Of a DNA stretch of 64,000 bases, positions 44,745-52,807 are shown in pieces. The stretch is from Paludibacterium paludis. Lineage in GTDB: Bacteria; Pseudomonadota; Gammaproteobacteria; Burkholderiales; Chromobacteriaceae. Location: NCBI RefSeq assembly GCF_018802605.1, contig NZ_CP069161.1:2976001-3040000 (forward strand). Reading direction: 5' to 3'. The notes under the pieces were generated by a model, which had not been told where the DNA came from, searched no databases, and saw nothing but the letters and a program-made list of their open reading frames with translations. Position 1 is the stretch's first letter. The number at the start of each line of letters is the position of its first letter. The position numbers and the translations under genes are program-made.

Positions 44745-44986
44745 GGTTTCTCCTGTGAGATGACACGCGCCGGCCGGGCGAACGATTCGTCCGTCACCCG
44801 CACCGGACCCGGCACAGGGTAACCTTTGGGCGGGGATATGCGCAGCGAAACACTCTCAACATCCTGTTGTCAATGCTTGCCGCCACTCCTTTGGCTGGCC
44901 AACCGTCCCCGGTGCGAGGATCCGGTGGCGCCCTTCCTCACCACGCTGGTCATTTGACCAAAAAAAATGGCCACATGACCAATTAC

Positions 44987-44995
44987 TGTTATACT
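44987..44995 (+). promoter_or_regulatory. Extended -10 promoter with TGACCA repeats (RES/Xre operon)
   Basis: TGTTATACT gives an extended -10 box 23 bp before the RES start codon. Just upstream lie TTTGACCA (44953), TGGCCA (44968) and ATGACCAAT (44975), related half-sites in direct and inverted orientation. These are plausible operators for autoregulation by the antitoxin. Confidence 0.5.
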
Positions 44996-45017
44996 TCCAG
45001 ACAAGAAAGGGATTGTG

Positions 45018-45482
45018 ATGAACACCAACGTTTTCTATCGGGTCGCGTGTGGGCCTTATCGAATGGATCTGAGCGGCAAGGGCGCGGAGATGTTCGGTGG
45101 TCGATGGAACCCGGTTGGGGTACCGGCCGTTTACGCGGCATCGTCCATTTCCCTGGCGATGCTGGAAATTCTGATACACGCCAGATCGCTCCCCCTCGAT
45201 TACTTTGTCATGGCCCTGTCTGTCCCCATGGAAGGGGTGAAATCGGTGCGAGCGCCTGCGCTCCCCGCGGGTTGGGATCGGCTGAATGACCAAAGTGCCA
45301 GCCAGCAAGCGGGCACCCGACACGTATTTCAAGCAAACCGGTTCGGTGTGCTGTTGCCATCGGTCGTCGTTCCCGAAGAGCAGAACCTGGTTCTGAACCC
45401 GCTGCATCCGCTAATGCGTCGAGTGACCGTTAAGGAACTGCGACCGCTTCGGCCCGATCCCCGACTATTTCCCAATCCCTGA
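45018..45482 (+). CDS. RES-domain toxin
   Basis: A 154-residue RES-family toxin; characterised members degrade NAD+. Conserved elements are YRVACGPY, GGRWNPVGVPAVYAASSISLAMLEIL (arginine and glutamate) and the C-terminal NLVLNPLHP segment. Starts at ATG 45018 with a GTG immediately before it as an alternative. It overlaps the next gene's long reading and lies 23 bp before the chosen antitoxin start. Unlike most RES/Xre pairs, the toxin gene comes first. Confidence 0.92.
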   Translation: MNTNVFYRVACGPYRMDLSGKGAEMFGGRWNPVGVPAVYAASSISLAMLEILIHARSLPLDYFVMALSVPMEGVKSVRAPALPAGWDRLNDQSASQQAGTRHVFQANRFGVLLPSVVVPEEQNLVLNPLHPLMRRVTVKELRPLRPDPRLFPNP

Positions 45483-45505
45483 TGCCGCATGTTTGGAGGT
45501 TAACG

Positions 45506-45907
45506 ATGGACACGACGGTCTTCGATGCATTACACAAACCTGTTGCACAACGGATCGGACTTATCCGCGAGGGATTTCCGGCTGAAGAAGTGGATATCGT
45601 CAGCAATGCCGTGGGGATGAGCAAGCAAAGCCTGCTGGACATTCTGGGTACCCCTCAACGCACGGTCAATCGCATGATCAAAACGCAGCGTCGGCTGGAT
45701 CCGGCGGCAAGCGAACGCCTGCTGCGCGTGGTGGAAATCGAACAGCGCGCGGAAGAGGTGTTTGGCGACAAAACCCAGGCCCGCGAATGGCTGACTAACG
45801 CCAACGCGGTACTGGGCGCCGTCCCGTTGCAATTGCTGGATACGGAACTGGGCGCCAATCAGGTCCGCCGGGCGCTGACGGCCATTGAACACGGCTTACC
45901 GGTCTAA
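45506..45907 (+). CDS. Xre/MbcA/ParS-type antitoxin (DUF2384)
   Basis: A 133-residue antitoxin. The N-terminal Xre-like helical region (IGLIREGFPAEEVDIVSNAVGMSKQ) is followed by the DUF2384 domain (RLDPAASERLLRVVEI, FGDKTQAREWL, PLQLLDTELGANQVRRALTAIEHG). The ATG at 45506 follows GGAGG with ideal spacing; an in-frame ATG at 45482 overlapping the toxin stop is the alternative. It should neutralise the RES toxin and repress the operon. Confidence 0.93.
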   Translation: MDTTVFDALHKPVAQRIGLIREGFPAEEVDIVSNAVGMSKQSLLDILGTPQRTVNRMIKTQRRLDPAASERLLRVVEIEQRAEEVFGDKTQAREWLTNANAVLGAVPLQLLDTELGANQVRRALTAIEHGLPV

Positions 45908-45960
45908 CCTCGTCGACAACCGCCCACCCCATTGCCGATACCGGCCACGCGGCGCCACGC

Positions 45961-47433
45961 TTATCCGCGCTCCGGCACCCCCTGACGCGCCAGCGCATCG
46001 CGAAGGCGCGCGACACCCTCCCCGATCGCCTCGGGCGTCAGGCCGCCGAACCCCAGACGCACGCCCTGAACCGGCCGTTCGTCCGCCGCGAAGACCCGCC
46101 CGGGCTGAATCGAAACACCGAGCGCGCGCGCATCGGCCGCAAGACGATCGACATCGACGCGCGCCTCGAACCTCACCCAGATCGCCAGCCCGCCGTTAGG
46201 CAACGTGAAATCCGCCATGGGCGCGAGCATCGCGCCGACACAACGGGCCAGTGTTTCGCGCCGGTCGCGGTAGATCCGCAGCGCCCGACGGATATGGCGG
46301 CGCAACTCGCCGCTTCGCATCAGTTCCGCGATGGCCAGCTCGGTAACGCCATTGCCTTGCCGGTCGATGCCGAGGATTTCCCGGGCGCAGCGGTCGATCA
46401 CCGCTTTAGGCGCGGCAAGGTAGCCCACCCTCAATCCGGGCGCCAGCACCTTGGACAGCGATCCCACGTAAATCACCGATCCCTCCCGGTCAAGACTGGC
46501 CATCGGCATCGCCGGACGGCCGGCGAAATGGAACTCGTGATCGTAATCGTCCTCGATGATCGCGAAACCGTATTCCTTAGCCAGCCCGAGCAATTGCAGG
46601 CGGCGTTCGGGCGGCATCGTCGATGTGGTCGGAAACTGATGGTGCGGGGTGAGATAGACGGCGCGCACGCGGCGGGTCCGGCACAACGGCTCGAGCGCGT
46701 CGGGCAGCATGCCGTGCTCATCCTGCCCGAGCGCGTGAATCGTCGCGCCGGCCGCCAGGAAGGCGGCGCGGGCCGGAGGGTAGCTCAGCGCCTCGAACGC
46801 CACATGATCGCCGGGACGCACCAGAACCCGAGCCGCCACGAAGATGCCCATCTGGCTGCCCCGCACGAGGCAGATCGTGTCGGCATCGGCGGGCAGTCCG
46901 CGCTGGGAAGCGAGCATCCCGGCCACTTCTTCGCGCAACGCCCTCTCGCCGCGCGGATCGCCATAGGCCAGACGATTGGCCCGCGCGGTGGCGACCAGCG
47001 CGCGGCGGTAGGCCCGGCCCAGCACATCGAAGGGGATCAGCCGCGCATCGGGTTCCCCGTCGGAAAACACAATGCCGCCGGCGGGCGGTACCGAAGCGGC
47101 GGCCGGGCCGCAAAGCTCGTAGGAAGGAAGTTCGGCGCGGGCGGCCGGCGACGCGGCCGGGCCGGCCCCGGAGGGCAGCTCCAGCGCGATGAAGGTGCCT
47201 TTCCGGCCAAGGGCGCGCACCCAGCCCTGGGCCGCCAGTTCGTCGTACGCGCACACCACGGTCTTGCGGTTCACGCCAAGCTGGCGCGCCAGTTCCCGGG
47301 TACCGGGCAGGGCCGTGCCGGGGGCCAGGCGTCCGCGCCCGATCTCCACGATCACACGCTGCGCGATCCGCAATGACAGCGATGCCCCGTCGGTGTCGCA
47401 CAGGGACATTTCCAGTGTCCAGGGTCTGAGCAT
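45961..47433 (-). CDS. MocR/GabR-family transcriptional regulator
   Basis: A 490-residue fusion of a GntR-type winged helix (about residues 10-80: RIAQRVIVEIGRGRLAPGTALPGTRELARQLGVNRKTV has short diagnostic parts GTRELA and NRKTV) and an aminotransferase-like domain with the PLP site SLSKVLAPGLRVG. Such regulators sense PLP adducts and act as activators or repressors of divergent genes. The start at 47433 is chosen because GGAGG precedes it by 7 bp. It is divergent from the reductase gene at 47553. Confidence 0.92.
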   Translation of the reverse strand: MLRPWTLEMSLCDTDGASLSLRIAQRVIVEIGRGRLAPGTALPGTRELARQLGVNRKTVVCAYDELAAQGWVRALGRKGTFIALELPSGAGPAASPAARAELPSYELCGPAAASVPPAGGIVFSDGEPDARLIPFDVLGRAYRRALVATARANRLAYGDPRGERALREEVAGMLASQRGLPADADTICLVRGSQMGIFVAARVLVRPGDHVAFEALSYPPARAAFLAAGATIHALGQDEHGMLPDALEPLCRTRRVRAVYLTPHHQFPTTSTMPPERRLQLLGLAKEYGFAIIEDDYDHEFHFAGRPAMPMASLDREGSVIYVGSLSKVLAPGLRVGYLAAPKAVIDRCAREILGIDRQGNGVTELAIAELMRSGELRRHIRRALRIYRDRRETLARCVGAMLAPMADFTLPNGGLAIWVRFEARVDVDRLAADARALGVSIQPGRVFAADERPVQGVRLGFGGLTPEAIGEGVARLRDALARQGVPERG

Positions 47434-47465
47434 GCGATGTCCTCCCATCGAGATGGGCCATCATA

Positions 47466-47510
47466 CTGGACCACCAAACTTTATCAAACTGGCGGTTATG
47501 CCGGGTCCAG
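47466..47510. promoter_or_regulatory. Inverted repeat in the MocR divergent promoter
   Basis: CTGGACC at 47466-47472 and GGTCCAG at 47504-47510, 31 bp apart, in the 119-bp divergent region. The spacing suits a dimeric MocR regulator that contacts two half-sites. Confidence 0.5.
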
Positions 47511-47552
47511 TGGCGCTTTAGACTTCACCCGGTCGACTAATGACCGGAGACG

Positions 47553-48608
47553 ATGATGCCCACCTCCCCCACGCCCTCCCCGCTGTCTTTCACGCTCGCG
47601 AACATCGACGCCGTCGGACCCGATGTGGTGCGCCTGACGCTCGCCGGCGAGGCCGGCCGGTTCCGTTACCGCGAAGGCCAGTTTCTGAGCCTGCATCTTG
47701 CCGAAGGCATCGAGCGCAGTTATTCCATGGCAAGCCCGGATGCCGGCAACGGCGAGGTCGAACTGCACGTCCATCTCGTGCCGGGCGGACGGTTTTCCCG
47801 ATGGCTGCGCGCCGCCGACCGCACCGGAGAGACGCTGGCGGTCAGCGGTCCGTTCGGACACTGCACCTGGCAAACCCCGCCCGACGACGACACCCCGGTG
47901 GTGATGCTGGCCACCGGAACCGGCATCGCGCCGCTCAAGGCGCTGCTCGAGGCCACGCTGCAGGAAGGAGCCCCTCAGCCCGTCACGCTGTACTGGGGCG
48001 GCCGGCGGGCCGGGGACCTGTACCTCGCCGACGACTTCACCGCGCTCGCCGCGCGGCATCCGCGCTTTCGCTTTGTCCCGGTGCTGGCCGATCCCGGACC
48101 GGGCTGGAATGGACGGCGCGGTTTCGTGCAGGACGCCGCGGCAGAGGACCTGCGGGATTTTTCCGATGCGATCGTCTACGCCTGCGGCGCGCCGCGCATG
48201 GTCGAGGCCGCGCGCGAACGGCTGACCGGACAGCGCGGGCTTCCCGATGCGCGGTTTCACGCCGACACCTTCCTTCCCGCCGCCGGCGCGGCGACCGATC
48301 CGGCGACGGGGCGTATCGCGCTGCACGTGCGACAGGGCGACCACACACGCACCTTGCGCGTCCCCGCGTCGGGCAGCCTGATGACGGCGCTCGCCGCGGC
48401 GGGACTCATCCGCCCGGTGTGCGGCGGCCAGGGCGCCTGTGGCGAGTGCCGGGTCGACCTCGCCGCCGCACAGGTGCCACCGGCGAGCCCGCGCGAGCGG
48501 CGGCTGCTCGACGCGCTCGACGACCCGTTGCCGACACATCGCCTTGCCTGCCGGATCGCCCTGACGCCCCGGATCGACGGTCTGGCCATTTCCCTTCCCA
48601 CCGCTTGA
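47553..48608 (+). CDS. Ferredoxin-NAD(P) reductase with C-terminal 2Fe-2S domain
   Basis: A 351-residue flavoprotein. The FAD site is RSYSMASPD, the nicotinamide-binding loop is LATGTGIAPLKALLEA and YACGAPRMVEAAR is the C-terminal reductase motif. A plant-type ferredoxin domain follows, with CGGQGACGEC (C-x5-C-x2-C) and a distal cysteine in HRLACRI. Such proteins feed electrons to an oxygenase, but no oxygenase gene is beside it. It is followed by an M24-family gene 22 bp downstream; shared MocR control is likely. Confidence 0.9.
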   Translation: MMPTSPTPSPLSFTLANIDAVGPDVVRLTLAGEAGRFRYREGQFLSLHLAEGIERSYSMASPDAGNGEVELHVHLVPGGRFSRWLRAADRTGETLAVSGPFGHCTWQTPPDDDTPVVMLATGTGIAPLKALLEATLQEGAPQPVTLYWGGRRAGDLYLADDFTALAARHPRFRFVPVLADPGPGWNGRRGFVQDAAAEDLRDFSDAIVYACGAPRMVEAARERLTGQRGLPDARFHADTFLPAAGAATDPATGRIALHVRQGDHTRTLRVPASGSLMTALAAAGLIRPVCGGQGACGECRVDLAAAQVPPASPRERRLLDALDDPLPTHRLACRIALTPRIDGLAISLPTA

Positions 48609-48630
48609 CCCTTATACGAAAGGACACACG

Positions 48631-49326
48631 ATGAACACACTGCCAACCCCGGACAGAACCGCCCTCGAAGCGGTCGGCGACGCGTACGATCCGGACAAGC
48701 TTCTGGAGGTGCGGCGCATGACGCGCGACGCCATCCGCGACATCGCGGCCCGGGTCCGCCCCGGCATGATCGAGGAGGACGCCGTCGAGATGGCCCGCGA
48801 CCGGCTCGCCGACGCCGGCATGGTGCGCGGCTGGCACGATGTGTATGTCCGCTTCGGCCGCAATACCCTGAAAACCTTCGGCGCGCCGTCCGAACCGGGC
48901 GTGGCGCTCGGGGAGGACGATATTTTCTTTATCGATATCGGGCCGGTCTGGAAGCGCTGGGAGGGCGACGGCGGCGATACCTTCGTCACCGGGACCTGTC
49001 CCGATCGGCGCCGCTGCGCTGGCGATGCGCGGGCGATTTTCCACCGGGTTCGCAAAAAATGGCTGAGCGACGGGGCGACCGGGCGCGAGCTTTACGACTA
49101 CGCCGCCGACTGCGCCCGCGCGCTCGGCTGGGAACTCAACCTGGATCTGTCCGGCCATCGCATCGCGGATTTCCCGCACGCGGCCATCCACGAAGGCCCG
49201 CTGGCGGACATCGATTTCGCGCCCTCGCGCCTGTTGTGGGTGCTGGAAATCCACATTCGCCACCCGGAAGACGGCTACGGCGCCTTCTTCGAGGATCTGC
49301 TGCTCGAGGACGCGCTGTTCGAGTAA
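48631..49326 (+). CDS. M24-family metallopeptidase-like protein, copy 2
   Basis: A 231-residue paralogue of the protein at 39584. Shared blocks include RPGMIEEDAVEMARDRLADAGM, VRFGRNTLKTFGAPSEP, IFFIDIGPVWKRWEGDGGDTFVTG, ELNLDLSGHRIADFPH and LEIHIRHPEDGYGAFFEDLLL (cited in parts). The metal ligands are conserved as in copy 1. Co-transcribed with the ferredoxin reductase, hinting at an oxidation-hydrolysis pathway. AAAGGA precedes the ATG. Confidence 0.83.
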   Translation: MNTLPTPDRTALEAVGDAYDPDKLLEVRRMTRDAIRDIAARVRPGMIEEDAVEMARDRLADAGMVRGWHDVYVRFGRNTLKTFGAPSEPGVALGEDDIFFIDIGPVWKRWEGDGGDTFVTGTCPDRRRCAGDARAIFHRVRKKWLSDGATGRELYDYAADCARALGWELNLDLSGHRIADFPHAAIHEGPLADIDFAPSRLLWVLEIHIRHPEDGYGAFFEDLLLEDALFE

Positions 49327-49330
49327 GCGG

Positions 49331-49361
49331 AATGCCCGGCCATGTGGCCGGGCATTCGTTT
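49331..49361 (+). terminator. Hairpin after the M24 gene
   Basis: A perfect 12-base inverted repeat AATGCCCGGCCA/TGGCCGGGCATT with a TG centre, followed by CGTTTG, immediately after the stop codon. Confidence 0.75.
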
Positions 49362-49441
49362 GACGCCGTGTCTCCCGGCCCGCCGCTCGGCCGTTCATCA
49401 TTAAGGTTTTGCTTAACTCTTATTCAACCATAACTTATTTC

Positions 49442-49469
49442 TTGACGCGAATCCGGCATGTGCTACTAA
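49442..49469 (+). promoter_or_regulatory. Candidate sigma-70 promoter of the Rhs locus
   Basis: TTGACG at 49442-49447 and TACTAA at 49464-49469 with a 16-bp spacer, in an AT-rich island unlike its surroundings. If used, the transcript has a leader of about 360 nt. Confidence 0.45.
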
Positions 49470-49474
49470 AAACT

Positions 49475-49832
49475 CATGTAAGAAAAATCAAACAATCGCA
49501 GTGATGCCGGCCAGACACCATCGCACCCGCCCGCCATCCTTGGGTGGCAGGAAAGGGCCCGGTTAAACCGCGGATTGAGCGGCATATTCTGTTTCCCCGT
49601 GTCAGGGGCAATGGTATCGGCGCGTGGCGCCAGGCTGTCCCTCCCGGAACGGGAGGGCTCTCAGATGAAATTCTGACGGTGTGTCGGAGCGGGAGATGGC
49701 AGCGACAAAGGGGGGAGCGCCGGAGGTTGAACCAGCCTGTCATCCGCACGACGGGCCGCCGTTTAGACCGGCCGGCGTTATCGAAAAAGTGCGTTTCGGT
49801 TTTTCTTCACCCCCGCGCCGAAAGGATTCGCC
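49475..49832 (+). other. Long leader region of the Rhs locus
   Basis: About 360 bp without a supported protein gene between the promoter candidate and the 695-residue protein. Several short GC-rich inverted repeats occur (for example GCCGGCC and CCCGGG-type), but I recognise no riboswitch or RNA family. An AAAGGA site at 49821-49826 serves the next gene. Confidence 0.4.
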
Positions 49833-51920
49833 ATGTCGAATTTCAAACTCAGCCTGCCCACCGACATTCCCTGGGAACGCATCTGCGTGACCGAAGACAT
49901 GATGGACCGGAACATCTGCGACGAACGCTTGCCGGCCAAATGGCAGACCTCGATGGCCGTCTTCAAGTACCGTCCGGATGACGCCAACCAGCTCTACCCC
50001 AACTACACCATCACCTACCTGAAAGTCACCGCGACCATCACCGGCTACCAGCCGCTGGACAAGGAAGTGCAGGGTCAGATCAACTGGAACGGCCTGAACG
50101 TGGCCACCATTCCCGGCCTGACCGATCTGCTCAACGCCTACAACCCCTGCCACGGCGCGATCCTGCAGGTGCTCGTCGGACCGTCCGGCCACAACGAAAA
50201 AATCCCGCTGTCCGACTACCCGTTCTTTCTCGATTTCGAACCCAAGAAACGCGAGCTGTATGAGCTCGCCACCGACACCAAGGAAAAGCAGTCGCGCTCC
50301 ATCGAATCGGTGAACGTGACCAAGTCCGCCGGCAACACCCAGTCGACCGAGATCTTCGATATCGACATGGGCGGCGGGGGCGGCGGCGGCCAGGTCTCGG
50401 TGTTCGGCACGGGCGGCGGGTTCAATTACAACGCCCCCCACGGGCAATGGGGCACCAAGCGCATGAACGCCGAGGAAGGCATGGCGACGCGTTCGACCGA
50501 TACCGGCGAGGAAAAGCGCGAAACCTATTCCTTCACCTCGCAGATTTCGCAGATGTACCACCAGCTGGACAGCTACCACCTCGGCACGAATCGCGCGGTC
50601 TTTTTCATCCAGCCCCGGCCCCACACCCTGGAGGAACCCTCGGGCTTCGTGCGCGGCCCGCGGCCGGTGGAAGGCATCCAGGAGTTCTTTCTGGTCGTGG
50701 CGCAGCCCAAACAGCAGAAGGACTTTTGCGTGGCGGTGCGCCTGGACACCAGTCACCTGACCCGCACACCGGTGATGGACTTCGACCGCAAGTCGGTGTC
50801 GACCTCCATCGCCACCGCCAACGCGCCGGTCGCCACCGACCATGACATTCCCGCCGAAAACATCGTCGGCGCGCGGGCCTGTTTCATCGACTGCTGGGAT
50901 GTCCACTACCAGTGCTACCGCACCGAGGCGCACGACACCGTCACCTTCGACGCGCCGGCCGGGTACCGCATCGAAGGCTTCAACGACCTGATCAACGAGG
51001 CGACGCACGGGTCGACCAGCGTGGTGGTGACGCCCAACGGCGCGACGCTCAACATCAATGTGCAGGCCAACGGACATATCTGCTACGAAGGCTCGGAAGT
51101 CTGCGTCAACTGTCCGGACACCATCCAGGCCTGGGCCGGGCACGCGCGGCGCCAGGTGCAGGTCAACCTGGTGTCCACCACCCCAACGAAAAAAGTCGGC
51201 GAGCAGGAAGTGCTGATGATCACCACCCGCGGGCTGTGCTGCTGCGCCAACGAACGGGTGCGCCACCCCACATTCACCAACGAATACGTCACGGCGATCA
51301 AGGCGGTGCCGCCATCGCTGGCGCCGATCCGCCCCGTCACGGCCAGCGACACGGCGACCCATTTGCCAAGCCTCGTCACCGGGGCCCCGGCCGGCGCCCT
51401 CCAGGAGACCCCGCGCACCGCGAGCCACACGAGCGGCCTGTGCCCGGAATGCGCGGGCGCGGCGCATACGCTCAACACCGCCACGGCCGCGGCGACACCA
51501 CCAGCCCCGGCCGGCTACACCCTGCGCCAGGCCAACGAACTGGGCGGCTATATCCGCACCGAAACCCTCAAAAGCCTCAACGACCCGTTCGCCATCCCGA
51601 AAAAATTCGTCGACACGGACTTTTTCGCCAAGCAGCTGGAATACGCGGTCGTCCAGACCAAAAAGGGACGCCAGCTCGTCGACCGTCCTGCGTCGGAGCA
51701 ATTGCCCAAGCGCGCGGTGGACTATCTGGCCAAGCGCCTGCGCAAGCCGCCCAAGGAAGTGACGCTCTCGGACGCCCTCGCGCTGCAGGGGCGCGAACTG
51801 GCGGAAGTCAGTGGCCTGAGCGAAGCGGCGATCCAGCGCCTGAAGTTGACCGCCCTCGGGGTCGCCTTCCACGAAGACAAACCCGGCAAGGGCGCCAAGC
51901 CCAAGCCTTCCGCTTACTGA
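49833..51920 (+). CDS. 695-residue protein of unknown family, first gene of the Rhs locus
   Basis: No signal peptide and no strong transmembrane helix. The N-terminal 150 residues are strand-rich (YTITYLKVTATITGY, GAILQVLVGPSGHN). A Ser/Thr-rich amphipathic stretch (about 155-180) leads into a seven-glycine run. The middle holds TYSFTSQISQMYHQLDSY, AVFFIQPRPHT and a cysteine-rich part (CFIDCWDVHYQCY, VCVNCPD, GLCCCANERV). After a low-complexity linker (about 510-560) the C-terminus has a helical HhH/SAM-like ending (SGLSEAAIQRLKLTALG). I do not recognise it. Its position suggests a delivery, structural or pore-forming partner of the Rhs toxin; that is inference. Confidence 0.75.
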   Translation: MSNFKLSLPTDIPWERICVTEDMMDRNICDERLPAKWQTSMAVFKYRPDDANQLYPNYTITYLKVTATITGYQPLDKEVQGQINWNGLNVATIPGLTDLLNAYNPCHGAILQVLVGPSGHNEKIPLSDYPFFLDFEPKKRELYELATDTKEKQSRSIESVNVTKSAGNTQSTEIFDIDMGGGGGGGQVSVFGTGGGFNYNAPHGQWGTKRMNAEEGMATRSTDTGEEKRETYSFTSQISQMYHQLDSYHLGTNRAVFFIQPRPHTLEEPSGFVRGPRPVEGIQEFFLVVAQPKQQKDFCVAVRLDTSHLTRTPVMDFDRKSVSTSIATANAPVATDHDIPAENIVGARACFIDCWDVHYQCYRTEAHDTVTFDAPAGYRIEGFNDLINEATHGSTSVVVTPNGATLNINVQANGHICYEGSEVCVNCPDTIQAWAGHARRQVQVNLVSTTPTKKVGEQEVLMITTRGLCCCANERVRHPTFTNEYVTAIKAVPPSLAPIRPVTASDTATHLPSLVTGAPAGALQETPRTASHTSGLCPECAGAAHTLNTATAAATPPAPAGYTLRQANELGGYIRTETLKSLNDPFAIPKKFVDTDFFAKQLEYAVVQTKKGRQLVDRPASEQLPKRAVDYLAKRLRKPPKEVTLSDALALQGRELAEVSGLSEAAIQRLKLTALGVAFHEDKPGKGAKPKPSAY

Positions 51921-51933
51921 CGGGCAGCGCGTC

Positions 51934-52791
51934 ATGTCGCTCGCGATCCAGTTCCGGTACGGACCGGACGGCACGCCCTTTTACCTGCGCGGCAAGGGCG
52001 ATGTCGCCGACGGCACGGGCCGCATCCCGTTTCACGGCATCCTCAGCCGCGGCCTCGTCGAGCGGATGCGGCAGGCCGCGGAGCCGTTCGCGCCCTGGGA
52101 AGCCTACGGCCACCTGCTGCATGACCGGCGCGCGGCCCGCTCGCGGGAACTCGCGCGCTGGCGCCGCGCGGCCGACGAGTGCGGGGTGCTCAGCTTCGCC
52201 CGGTCGGCCGCCTGCGCCCAGCGGTATGTGGCGCGGTACGCCGGGGGCCGCGCTACCCGGTGCGAGCTGTGGAACGTGAAGGAAGGCCACACCTCGAGTG
52301 TCTGGCGCGTTCGGCTCGCCACGGACGGCGCGATGGAGGAATTCGCGCTGAATGTGGCGCGGGATCGCCTCGCCGGCGAAGAGCTGGCCCGCACCTCGGA
52401 GACGATGCACCGCATCGCCGAAGCGTGGCCCGACGCGAATCTTGCCAGGGTGCGGGACATCGCGCGGGTGAGCCTCGCGAAAGACGCCGCCCCGGTCGTG
52501 GTGACCCGCAACGAGTGGATCGCGGACAGTTTCGAGCTTCACCGCCTGCCCGCGCCCGGCGAGGATCCCGGTCCGCTCGTCGCGGTGGAACGGTTTCTCG
52601 CCGACGATGGCGCGCCGTCCCGCCCGCGCCGGATCCTCGGGCGCCGGCTCACCGGGGACGAGTGCGGGCAGGTGGAGCGCGATGTGGGCGGATTTCTCGC
52701 GCATACGGCGCGCCTGGGCGCGCGGCTGGACATCAATGACGGCGATCTGGTCTGGAACGGACAGCGCGCCATCGTAATCGCAATCCGCTAG
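51934..52791 (+). CDS. Pseudokinase-like 285-residue protein
   Basis: A soluble protein with a kinase-like order of segments in its second half: strands and glycine loop (LWNVKEGHTSSVWRVRL), a beta-3-like strand EFALNVARD where the lysine is replaced, a helix with glutamates (EELARTSETM), a hinge-like WIADSFELHRL, and a loop LDINDGDLVW that resembles the HxDxxxxN catalytic loop of aminoglycoside phosphotransferases with the His and Asn replaced. The following strand IVIAIR ends the protein where the second metal-binding Asp should be. The fold call is tentative; loss of catalytic residues suggests a binding or adaptor role. It starts 13 bp after the 695-residue protein gene and 16 bp before rhs. 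Confidence 0.6.
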   Translation: MSLAIQFRYGPDGTPFYLRGKGDVADGTGRIPFHGILSRGLVERMRQAAEPFAPWEAYGHLLHDRRAARSRELARWRRAADECGVLSFARSAACAQRYVARYAGGRATRCELWNVKEGHTSSVWRVRLATDGAMEEFALNVARDRLAGEELARTSETMHRIAEAWPDANLARVRDIARVSLAKDAAPVVVTRNEWIADSFELHRLPAPGEDPGPLVAVERFLADDGAPSRPRRILGRRLTGDECGQVERDVGGFLAHTARLGARLDINDGDLVWNGQRAIVIAIR

Positions 52792-52807
52792 ACGGCGAGG
52801 TGGGTCG

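Noticed and set aside
49544..49981. Short frames in the long leader before the 695-residue protein
   Set aside because: No ribosome-binding site or family pattern; one overlaps the following gene in another frame.
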